64,000 bases of DNA from Anaeromyces robustus (lineage: Eukaryota; Neocallimastigomycota; Neocallimastigomycetes; Neocallimastigales; Neocallimastigaceae): positions 211,938 to 275,937 of the forward strand of contig MCFG01000041.1 in NCBI GenBank assembly GCA_002104895.1, written 5' to 3'. The position numbers and the translations under genes were made by a program. This document shows positions 13,501 through 24,702 of this stretch, one piece after another. Under the pieces are notes generated by a model. The model worked only from the letters and a program-made list of their open reading frames with translations. It was not told the DNA's origin and did no database searches. Each line of letters begins with the position of its first letter. Position 1 is the first letter of the stretch.

Positions 13501-13939
13501 ATATATAAAATAATGTAGATGTCTAAATATTAATATAAAAATATAAAAAAAAAATAAATATTTTAATAATTTATTAATATATTTTAATTATTAAATATAA
13601 ATTAAATTTTTATATGTAGTTCAAGTGATTTATAAAAAAGGAAATGCAAATATGTATTTTGTAACCCATAGTTATTATTAATAAGGTGGAAGTAATGGAA
13701 AAAAAGATATTTACTTATTCACTTATTTTAAAAGTGTATTAGTAATCAAAAGGAAGTATAGATGGAATAAAAAAAAATATATATAGATGAAAGTAAATAA
13801 AAAAGAATAAAAAGAATAAAATAATAAATAAAATAAATAAAAATAATTAATAAAAATAAATAAAAAAAATAAATAAAAATAAATAGAAATAAATAAAAAT
13901 AAATAAAAATAAATAATAAATATAAATAAATAATAAATA

Positions 13940-13978
<39 letters not shown>

Positions 13979-15964
13979 AGTGTAATTAAATATTTTTTAT
14001 TAATAATATTTTGTTTTCCATAGTTTTCCCTATTTTTTCTATATTATCAAAAATAATTAAGGTTTATTATTAATTTATTTATTTATTTATTTTTTGTAAT
14101 ATTATTGGCTAATTGATTTACTGATTCATTGATTTCTTGATATATTGATTTATTTATTTTAATATTAATTATAATATATATTTCTATATATTAATAAATT
14201 AAATTTTTTTAATCAATTATTATTAATTTAACTATATAAGTAAATTTAATAATTAAACCTTTTTTTTTAATATACAAATTTTTAAAAATATATTATTAAA
14301 ATAATTAATAAATATTAATATAAATATTATATATTAATGTTTTATTTTTTTTAAGTAATATAATGTAAATATTTCATTTTTTTATTTTTTTAGCTTATCA
14401 TAAATTTCCTTAAACAAAATTAATTTATAATTAATTTTAATTTTGTTTTTTAAAGTGTTAAGTTTAATTTTTTAATATGATGAAAGACATCATCATCAAT
14501 AATTATATTAATTTTTTTATTATAGAATATGAGTAATTTATTTATTTATTCTTTCTTTTTCTTTTCTTTTTTCTTTTTTTTTTATGGAATCTGCTATCTT
14601 GATTGATTAATTTTAATTTCTATTATACGTAAACTTTTTTTTATAAATTAAATTTTTAATAAAAAATATTCTATAATAGTAAATCAATAATAAAATCTTC
14701 CCCGTAAAAAAATAAAAAAATAAAAAGAAAACCTCATAAAATAGTTTATCTGTTCTCCTCATAAAATAAAAAAAAAAAACAGTTTTTATTTGTATCATTT
14801 ATATATTGTAATTTTTGTTGGTAATAGATTAAATTAATACATTTTATTATATTAAAACTATGCTACATAATGTATATAAAAATGTATCAGCATAATTTTA
14901 ATATAATAAATACAACTGTTTCAAATAAAAAAAAAAAAAAAGTATTTTTATAAATATTTCAATGAATTATAAATTAAAATAAAGTAATTTTTATAATATT
15001 AATTATTAATTATTAATAAGTCATAAATAATTTTGATAATAAATAAAACAAATAAATATAATAAATGATAAAAATGATTTAAGTATTTAAGCATTATTAT
15101 ATTATCTTATTATTATCTATGTATATGTATACATAAGTATAAATAATGTAAACAAAATAAAATAAAAAAATAAATAAATAAATAAACATAATAAATTAAT
15201 AAGATTTTAATTTAAATTAATCATAAACTTTAATTTCAATATAAATTTATATTTTATTTAATATTTATTAAGATGAAAAAAAAAAAAAAAAGTTTAGATA
15301 GAAAAAAAGAAAAAAGATTATATTCCTTTTGTTTCATTTATATAATTTAAATATACCGTTTTTTTATTTATATAATAAAGATTTGAATAAATAAATGAAT
15401 ATATTAAGATTTAAATAAAACAAACTAAATATAATAATTTTTTTTTGAATATTCTGATTTAAATGATATATTTATTATTTGTTAAATCTGTAATAAGTTA
15501 TAAAATATAATAGAATTATAATAATTATAATAATTAAAACTTTTTTGGTTTGTTTTTTTATCCTTACTACAAGTTTATGTCTTTTTTTTTCTATATTATA
15601 ATTTTCATTTCTATTATTTACACATAAAAAAAAAAAAAAACTTTTTTTATATCATAATTTGTTTATAGTATAACTCTTTTAAGTAATAATTACATTTATA
15701 TTAAAATAAAGATAAAAGTAAATAAACAAATAAAAATAAACTTTATTTAATATCAATAAATAAAAATAAATAAAAATAAATAATTTTTTATTTTATTATA
15801 TTAGTTATAAGTAATATTTGAAATAATAATTTTTATTTATTTTTTTTTTAATCCTTTCTAATAAATAAAATAAATATAAATAAATAAATAAAATTTAAAA
15901 ATTTAAAATTTAAAATAGTATTATAGAATATTCTACATAATGCTTATTTTTTATTTTATTTATT

Positions 15965-15995
<31 letters not shown>

Positions 15996-16400
15996 TTATT
16001 TATTTATTTTTTATACATATTTCCAAATTTAGTTAAATTCCCAAATAATATTTCTTGATATATTGATATATTACTAACGAATAATTATTTTCCATAATAA
16101 TTAAAAATAAAATAATTACATTTAATTTTATATACTACTTAACTTATATAATACTTTTTTTATTTTAAATTATTATAAGTAACTGGAGATTAATGTAAAT
16201 AATTATTATTTCTTTAATATATTCTAATATTTATTTATTTATTTATATATAAATATTAATAAAAAATATATAAAGAATAAACAAATATATAAAAAATTCT
16301 ATATAATAAATTTTATAATTTTATAATACATTGAATTATATATATATATGTAACATATATGTATATAATTCAATCTATTATAAATATTATTAAATATCAT
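10565..16400. other. Gene-free AT-rich region downstream of xylA
   Basis: No supported gene. Contents are A-rich and T-rich runs, AAAT/AAAAT microsatellites (notably 13795-13979 and 15950-16012), an 18-base T run near 8-20 kb style tracts elsewhere and short fold-backs. The open frames at 11380-11571, 12733-12939 and 14613-14798 are Lys/Asn or Phe/Tyr low-complexity translations without domains. Slightly less AT-rich patches near 12990-13050 and 13620-13760 have no readable coding frame. Confidence 0.75.
13795..13979. repeat. AAAT / AAAAT compound microsatellite
   Basis: Alternating AAATAAAAAT and AAAT units, ending in a pure AAAT run (about 13941-13979). Confidence 0.9.
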
Positions 16401-16409
16401 TATTAAATA

Positions 16410-17265
16410 TTAAATATTAAACATTAAATATTAACATTATTAAACATTTATCATTGAAAATTATATATTAATCATTTAATATTAAAAAAAAATTATAATA
16501 TATATATATATATTATAATTTATATTATTAAGTATTTATGTCTCAATTATATTTGGTTGATTCATTTCATTTCACAAAAATATGCCATGCTTAACATGTC
16601 TTCCTCAGATACTAATGATGATAGGTTAAGCATATATATCCATTTATATATATATATTACTTTATATATCATTTTAAACTTTTAAACTTTTAAACTTTTA
16701 GTATAAATTATAATAATTACTATTTTTTTTTATTTTATTTTATAATTTACTAATTATTATTTTTATAAATCATAAATTTATGTTTTTATCATTATTTTAT
16801 ATATTTTCACATGATAGTATTTATATTTTCTATAATTTTCTTTATTAAACATTAAACATAAACATAAAACATTTATCATTTAAAATTATATATTAATCAT
16901 TTAATATAGCGAAAATTATAAATATATTATAATTTATATTATTAAATATATATATATGTATGTTTCAATTATATTCGATCAGAGGATGCTTGATTCATCT
17001 CATTTCACAAAAATATACCATGCTTAACATATTTTTCTCAGATGCTAATGATGATATGTTAATGATGATATGTTAAGCATATTTATACATGTATATTACT
17101 TTATATATCTTTTTTTAAACTTTTAAACTTTTAAACTTTTAAACTTTTAAACTTTTAGTTTAAATTATAATAATTAGGATTATTTTTATAAATCATAAAT
17201 TTATGTTTTTATCATTATTTTATATATTTTCACATGATAATATTTATATTTTCTATAATTTTTTT
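16410..17265. repeat. Diverged tandem duplication of about 420 bp with an internal hairpin
   Basis: Copy A (about 16410-16840) and copy B (about 16850-17265) share the same order of segments: an ATTAATCATTTAATAT stretch; a less AT-rich core with TTTCACAAAAATAT; a hairpin whose arms are ATGCTTAAC and GTTAAGCAT (about 16589-16635 and 17020-17080); an AAACTTTT minisatellite; and a stretch ending ATTTTCACATGATA. Copy B carries an extra duplication inside the hairpin loop. The pair ends about 340 bases before the cysteine-rich membrane-protein gene. Confidence 0.85.
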
Positions 17266-17604
17266 TTTTTAAATATAATTATTTTTGTTACTTTAATAAT
17301 TATAAATTTTAAGGTAAGACTTTAAATAATAAATAATTTTTTTATAAATAATTATTATTATTATTGAATTTTAATTATGTTTTAAAATTTAAATTCAGTA
17401 GCAATTTTTTATAATTTTTAAAGTAAGTTTTTTAAATTTCTTTTTTTTTCTTTTATTATTTAATTTTTGGTTGGGTATATTATACAATTTTTTTTTATTT
17501 TATTTTAAAAATAAAAATATATATAAATATAATTTTTTTAAAAAAAAACAATAAATAAGAAATAATTATAATTTTAATTTATTAATAAATATAAAAAAAA
17601 AAAC

Positions 17605-18466
17605 ATGAATTCAAATTTTGATGATATTTTTTCTTTTGAAGATGCTTCAAAAACTTATAAAAAGTAAAGATATATAAATAATAAATAATAACTATTAATT
17701 ATAATAAATTAATAAATAATTATAAACATAATAATAATATATATATAAATATAATAATGATAATTGAATAAAATATGATATATTATGAAATTTGGAATTT
17801 TTAATTTCAATTTAATTAATGAAAGAAAAAAAAATATTATAAAAAATAATAATATTATTATATATATTTTACATTAATATATATATATATAATTTAAGAA
17901 ATTTAATAATTCATTATTAATCTCTATAAAATTGTTGAATTTAAATTTATAATTATTTTATAAAAAATAAATATAAAAATAAAATAAATAGATATAAAGG
18001 TAAATGTAAAACAGATGCAGATTGTCCTGATGATTTAACATGTTTATATGATAACTTTTGTCAATTAAGTTTTCAATGTAGTGAACATGATTTAACAAGA
18101 TGTTATAATTATAATAAAGATAGAGAAGATTATATGAAGTATCGTGGTAGTTGTGTTTCAAATAAAGACTGCTTAACCAATTCATGTATCGATGGTAACT
18201 GTTCTGGAAGACTTGTTTATTGTAGCGTAGGAAGTGGCGAAGCTGAATGTGGTTTAGATACTGGAGAAACATGTACAAAGGATAGTGAATGTTTAGAACA
18301 TAATTGTAAAGATGGTATATGTGAAAAATATGATGCTTCTAAAGACTTTAATAGACTTGCTCTTATAGTTGTTATTGGAATATTAATATTTTTATTAATT
18401 TGTTATTATTTATGGCCAAAATTATTTGGTAAAAAAGACATGAATAAAAAAAATAGAAAAAAGTAA
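17605..18466 (+). CDS. Small cysteine-rich single-pass membrane protein (two exons, function unknown)
   Basis: I join exon 1 (17605-17663) and exon 2 (17992-18466). The intron at 17664-17991 starts GTAAAG and ends AATAG, and the split Lys codon is completed in phase, giving 177 residues. Residues about 23-130 hold 16 cysteines in spaced clusters (for example GKCKTDADC, DNFC, GSCVSNKDC, GETCTKDSEC), resembling disulfide-rich extracellular modules. A hydrophobic segment at about 142-161 (LALIVVIGILIFLLICYYLW) is followed by a short Lys-rich tail. No N-terminal signal peptide is visible, so an N-out reverse-anchor topology is the simplest reading; an unseen 5' exon is the alternative, although no ATG-led frame lies nearby upstream. 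No named family is recognised. It may be a cell-surface protein. Neighbours give no functional clue. Confidence 0.78.
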
Positions 18467-18514
18467 AGAAAAAATAAAATTATTTAATATTTTTTTTTTC
18501 TTTTTTTTTTTTTC

Positions 18515-18547
<33 letters not shown>

Positions 18548-18892
18548 CAAATAATATACAATGGAAATTTAATTTAAAAAAAAAAAAAAAAAAAAACTTT
18601 CGGATAGACAGATTCTTAAAATATATGTATATTATATTTTTTTTAAAATATAAAAAAAAAAAAAAAAAGAAAAATAAAATATTAATTATTCATAAAATAT
18701 ATATTTTTTAAATAACATAATTATATATATATATATATATATAATTTTAAAAAATAATGACCAAATTTTGAATTAAAACTTTTTTTTTTTTAATTATATG
18801 ATTATAATTAAATATTTAAGATAATTTATTTATAACTTACATTATTCCAATTAAGTTGGAATAAATATTTTCTCATTTGAAGAATTATTACT

Positions 18893-18931
<39 letters not shown>

Positions 18932-18949
18932 TTTTTTTTAGTTTGAAGA
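18467..18949. other. Low-complexity spacer
   Basis: Long T and A runs directly after the stop (about 18490-18600), an AT dinucleotide run (18722-18743) and a TTTA array (18892-18938). Nothing else is seen. Confidence 0.85.
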
Positions 18950-19091
18950 AAGAGAATACACATCTGAATTAAAGTTGATGTTGTGTCCACTAAAAATCTT
19001 CTTTGTTTAATGTTAATTATTATTATTTCTTATAAAGGAAGGTAATTCCTAATACCTTATAATAGTTGAAATAATGTCGTAGTTTTCGAGA

Positions 19092-19131
<40 letters not shown>

Positions 19132-20410
19132 TTATCAGTTAGACGTTGCCGTTCTTGGTCTTTTGAAGAATGTGAATTTGTACTATTCAAATAACAATCC
19201 TAAAAAAAAAAACGATACCAATAATATACATATTATTAGTATAATTTTTTTTTGTTTAAAAATCAATTCAATTCAACAAGGTATATGGAAGAGGGAAGCT
19301 TCTTTGAACTTTTGTAATGATATAATGATATTCAATTAATTGTTTTCTTTACTTCATTATCGAAAATGCAGAGAAAGAATAGATAAAATTTATGATTGAT
19401 ATACTCTTTTTTTTTTTTTTTTTTTTATTTTTTTATTTTTTTATTTTATCCAACAAAAGTAATGAAGAAGTCATTGATGAAATTTAATGAATTCCATTCT
19501 ATCTAATTAGAGAGAAGAAAAGGAAATCAAAAAAAAAAAAAATTCAATATTCAAAGGATTTATTCATCTTATTGACAACAAGAGAAATAAAGAAGACCAT
19601 TCTCTTGAAACCTTTTCACTCTTAAAAAAGTTTTTTTTCGAGTTTATATATATAGTTAATTGTTACAGCAAAAATGTATTATCCATTTAATACCTAGGTT
19701 AGGTTAAGATGAAGGTATTCATCATCAAGCATAATCATAAATATAGAATCACAAAATTTATTTTTATTTATTATTATCAATTATCATAATTTTTATCTTT
19801 AATTCCTTGTTTTTCAGCATTCTAGTTCCAATTTTTAATGTTTTTTTGTATTCAGCAATCTTTTCCTTTTTTTTTTTTTTTTTTTTTTTTCTTTTTTTTT
19901 TTTTTGAGTCTATCAATTAATGTACTAGATTTAATTTCTCAAGAAGGAAAATCTTTTAATTTTTTTTATTATAATGTAAAAATAAAGATCTTTTAATAAT
20001 ACAATAGGAATATTTAATAAAAATTTCCATTTTTTGAAGCACTTAACCTTCTCCCTAGTAGCACATACTCTTACGATAGGAGGTATTTGAAGGTCACAAG
20101 AAAAATTTTAAGTGGACTTACGAACATAATTATAATTATATTTTTTATTTAAAAAAAGTATCGTTTATCTTAAAAAAATTGATTTTTTTTCTTTTTTTAC
20201 TATTGAAATAATTGATACACCAAAGCATACCAAAATACTAATAAGAATTCGAATTGTCTTTGTATTTGATTGATTAAAGTCAATAAAAGGTGCAAAGTAT
20301 AGAGGTTTACTATTAACATAAGATTGTAAAACCTTTTTTTTATTATTTTATTTTTTTATAAGATAATGGAATATTAGGGTTCGTAAAAAAGTTAGTAAGA
20401 GAATATAATA

Positions 20411-20455
<45 letters not shown>

Positions 20456-20990
20456 TACAAAATGACATTTTACCTGTAATAGGATCTAAAGATAAATAGG
20501 AATAGCATAGGACTTTAAGAATTCCATATATATTGATATAAAAAGTAGGTTCTAAAATAGTTGGGAAGTTTTGTAAATAACTTAGGTTTGATAACCCATT
20601 TTTAAATATTAAATGACATTTCATTAAGATCAGTCCATTTCAATACTCTTTCATAAAATTTTTTGTAATCTTTTTTTTTTTTTTTTTTTTTTTTTTTATT
20701 TCTTTTTCAGAAGGCGTTATAAGAACAATATCATCAGTAATGTATATTACCAATTATAATACCAAAAAAGTTTTTCACAGTTCTTCCAAATAATCATTAA
20801 TTAAAAAGATTAAAAAAAAAGATTAAAAAAAAAAAGATTCAAAAAGAATTGGTGACAGCCTTGTCGAACACCTCGATTAATGAGAAATTTATCGGATAAC
20901 ATATTAAGAAAACGAGCGTGTAAGCTTTAGAAGAATAATAAAGATTAGAAAAATAGTTCAAAAAATTTTTTTTCCTTGGTATTCGAGGAA
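18950..20990 (-). pseudogene. Decayed LINE-type (non-LTR) reverse transcriptase
   Basis: Read on the - strand, this less AT-rich block carries, in the right order but interrupted by stops, frameshifts and poly-T expansions, the landmarks of a non-LTR retrotransposon reverse transcriptase. GVRQGC followed by PILF-like residues is at about 20856-20875. A TDDIVLI active-site box (the usual F/YADD with altered residues) is at about 20719-20739. A thumb-like NEMSFNI stretch with a preceding KWTDL is at about 20604-20640. An IPPIVRVCATREK segment is at about 20046-20096. An HLLFEC-like segment with TAG in place of the Cys codon is at about 19150-19200. The 5' part of the element (endonuclease) is missing beyond about 21000. 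The GVRQGC box has lost several bases, so this copy is dead. Long T tracts (for example 41 T at 20413-20453) have grown inside it. Confidence 0.82.
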
Positions 20991-21038
20991 TTACTTATTA
21001 AAATATTAAAAAAAAAAAAAAAAACTATTATTTTAAAT

Positions 21039-21166
21039 AATTATGATTGTTCTTATTATTATTAATGATTTTATATTATTTAAAATAATTTAACTATGGT
21101 TGTTCTTATTATTATTAATGATTTTATATTATTTAAAATAATTTAACTATGGTTGTTCTTATTATC
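21039..21166. repeat. 53-bp tandem repeat, about 2.4 copies
   Basis: Copies start at 21039, 21092 and 21145 (partial). The unit contains ATGGTTGTTCTTATTATTA. The first copy differs slightly and the second and third are almost identical. It lies at the edge of the decayed retroelement. Confidence 0.92.
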
Positions 21167-22113
21167 AGCATCTTATATATAGTACTTTATTATATTATAC
21201 TATTAGTGAAAACTATTATTAATAATTCTTAATAGGACATCACCAAAATAAACTTAATAAAGAAAAAGAAAAAAAAAAAAGAAAAAAACTTTATAAAAAA
21301 AAAGTAGACATGATAAAAAATCTTTAGAAAAAATTATACAATATATAATGAATTTAAAACAATATTACAATTTATAGGTGATATTAAAATCTTTTTTGAT
21401 TTTTTAAAAAAATTATTTAACTATATCTTATATCTTATTATTTAATATTCTTTTTAAACTATTATATTGTAATATTGTTATAATAATATTATTATTATAA
21501 AGAAAAGCAAAGGTAAGAAAAAATAATTAGATAATTATTTCGTATACTTCATACTTTATATTGTTTAATAATAATAAATTAAGACATTCTTTAATAAATA
21601 TATAATAAACAGTTGAAAAAAAAAAAAAAAGTAAAGTTTTTTTTTTTTTATTTAAAATTTATTTATTTATATATATATATTCTTTTATTATTATTATCAA
21701 TATTATTATAAGTTTTTTTTTATATTATATTTTCGTTTTGTTCTTCGTTATTTTTATTTTTATTTTTATGTTTTTCGTCTTTTTTATTTTTATTTTTTAT
21801 TTTTTTTTTTATTTTTTTTATTTTTTTTTTTATTTTTTTATATTTTTTTATATTTAAACTTTTTCTTTTTCTTTCTTTTCTTTTTTCTTTTTTTAATTTT
21901 TTTTAAATTTAATTTTTATTTATTTAGTTTTAATTATAGAAAAAAAAATTTTTCATCTTTTTTTAAAAAAATAGTAATTATTATTATTATTTTTTATTTT
22001 TATTAAAGTTTAATACTAAATAAAATAAAACTTTTTTTTTTTTAAAAAAAAAAGAAAAGAAAAAAAAAGAGAGAAAAAAAAAATTAGATTAAAATATTCT
22101 TATTTATTTATTT
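21167..22113. other. AT-rich spacer downstream of the GH9 gene
   Basis: T-rich stretches with (T)nA patterns (about 21770-21850) and no readable frame. Because the GH9 gene runs leftward, this region contains its 3' UTR, but no specific processing signal stands out. Confidence 0.75.
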
Positions 22114-22862
22114 TTATTCCTCCTTATCTCTGTCCTTAGTTTCTAAAACAGTTACACCATCTTCAGCAATTAATTTTAAACTCATGTTTTTATAAATCTT
22201 ATTCTTTGGATAATATAATCTAGCATGACTTGGTAATTTTACACCATTTTCATCCATACCATGACCTTGATATCTAAAGGTTTCAGTAAGATTTGCAGTT
22301 AATGGACCATTCCATGGAGTATTCTTAAGTCTTACTATACGAGTTTCTTCATCCCATGAAATTAATTCAGCATCAATAGGGGAATAATCATCAAAGACAT
22401 GTCCTATTGGCATTTGGAATTCAAGTTCCCATGCTGGAGTTGGTAAATTAGATGAAATATTTGCAACAAGTCTGTAAACATCTTCCCAAGTTTTTTCAAT
22501 AGCAATAACTAATTCAGCATTGGCTTCTGGTTCACCTTCATCAATATCAAAGTTATCGGCAACAGTCCATGGTGTAAGATAAGCCATAACACCTGTAATA
22601 CCAGCATTGTCTATTTAAAATTTAATATATATATATAAATATAAATCAATAAAATTTTTATTATTATTAATACTATTCTTATTCTTATTCTTATTCTTAT
22701 TAAAAATATTTTTGTTATATATATATATATCTATATAATATAAATATCATACAATCACAAGCAACTTCATTGGTAACATCTAAAGTATTTATTTTATATT
22801 ATTATTATTATAAATATTAAGAATAAATTATATTAATTATTTAAATTTATAATAGTATAATT

Positions 22863-22895
<33 letters not shown>

Positions 22896-24671
22896 TTATA
22901 TATATATAATTATAAATAATATATATATCTATAATATATATTACAATTGTTTCTATCATCATCCCAGAAGTCATTTTGAAGTGGACCACCAGCAAGAGCA
23001 CCATATAAAGTATACATATTATGTTCTGGTGGAGAAAGTGGTGAATAACCTCCCTATATTTATTATAAAATTATTTTATATATTATATTATATTATATTA
23101 TTATTATTTATTTATTTATTTATTTTATTTGTTAATATATTATTATTATTATTTTATTTATTAATATTTATTAGATAATTATTTTATATTTTATTATTTA
23201 TTTTAATTTTAATTTTAATTTTAATTTTAAAATACTTACATGAGAACCACGATGATGAACATTTTGTGGATCATGACCTGGAATAGAACCAACAACAAGT
23301 GAACGGTTAAATGGATTGTTACCAAGAATATAATCAGCCTAATAAGATATTTTTAAAATAAATATATTATTTTTTAATATATTTATTTTTTTTATTTATT
23401 ATTATTGTTTTTTTCATATTATTAAATTATTCAATTAGAATTTTTATTTATTTATAACTTACTTGTTCTTGAATGAAATTGAAATATTTTGGATCTGTTG
23501 GTTTGTGGTAAGTATTATAGATACAGTAAAGGAATACACCAGCCATAGCATGACGAGCAGATCCCCAACCAGAAACGGAACTGTACCATAACATACTATT
23601 AATAAAATTAAAAATTAATAATATTAATAATAATTTTATATTAATAATGATAATATTGTATTATTATAATGATGATAATAATAATATTAATATAATATAT
23701 ATATATATAAACTAAATATTATATATATATTTTTTTATTTTAATATTATTTTACCCTCCATCAGTACGAGCACCCATATCATTTAAGTATTGATCAACAT
23801 AATGTTGAGCTTCGCCTAAGTATCTTTCCCAGTTAGAACCAAAACCTGGTTTTGACATTAAGAAAACAATACCAGATGACTATTTTTTTTTTTTATTAAT
23901 TATATATATTGTTTTATATATAATTAATATATATATATATATATATATATTTTTTTTAACTTATTAAAATTAAAATTAATTATACAATTTTTTTTACTTA
24001 CAGCATCATCCCATGTAATTGGTCCAATTAAATTACGTCCAGATAAAGCAAGAGAATCATAATATTCATCAGCTTTTTTATAGTATTTTTCATCACCTGA
24101 TGCACGGTAAACCCAAGCAGCACCCCAGACTAATTCATCCTTATAAGAAGCAGATGGGTAGAAGGAAGCACCTTCTGGGCATGGATTATTATAGACATCT
24201 CTGTACTTATCAGCAAAGTCATAAATTTCAATAGCATGCTTTAAATATAATTCAGCTTTTTCTTTATTACCATACATTTTATTTAATATAGAGGCACTAG
24301 CTAATGCAGCTGCCATTTGAGCAGTAACATCAGAAGCACCATTATCTGGTGTAAGTTTACAAGCTGCTGGTCTTTCCATAGTCATTAATTCTGGTGGAAC
24401 CCAGAACTTTTATTATATATATATATATATATTTATTTATTTATTAATAATAATATATTTTTTTTAATAAATAACAGAAGTAAAGTAAAAAATAGTTTAT
24501 TCAATTTTTTTTTATTTTATAAATTATTAAATGTAAAATTATAAATATATTATTTAATACTTACACAATGATCAATAGCACCAAGACCAACTTGAGCATA
24601 AATAACTTCCTTTTCTGGGTGACATCTAACAAAATAATCTTAAGATTATATTATTTAATAAGTAATGAAAG

Positions 24672-24702
<31 letters not shown>

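Noticed and set aside
20343-20624. 93-codon - strand open frame with a poly-Lys run
   Set aside because: It lies within the decayed reverse transcriptase in a different frame from the recognisable motifs; the Lys run is a poly-T tract.
22981-23178. 65-codon + strand open frame
   Set aside because: Antisense to GH9 exon 16 and intron 15; no independent evidence.
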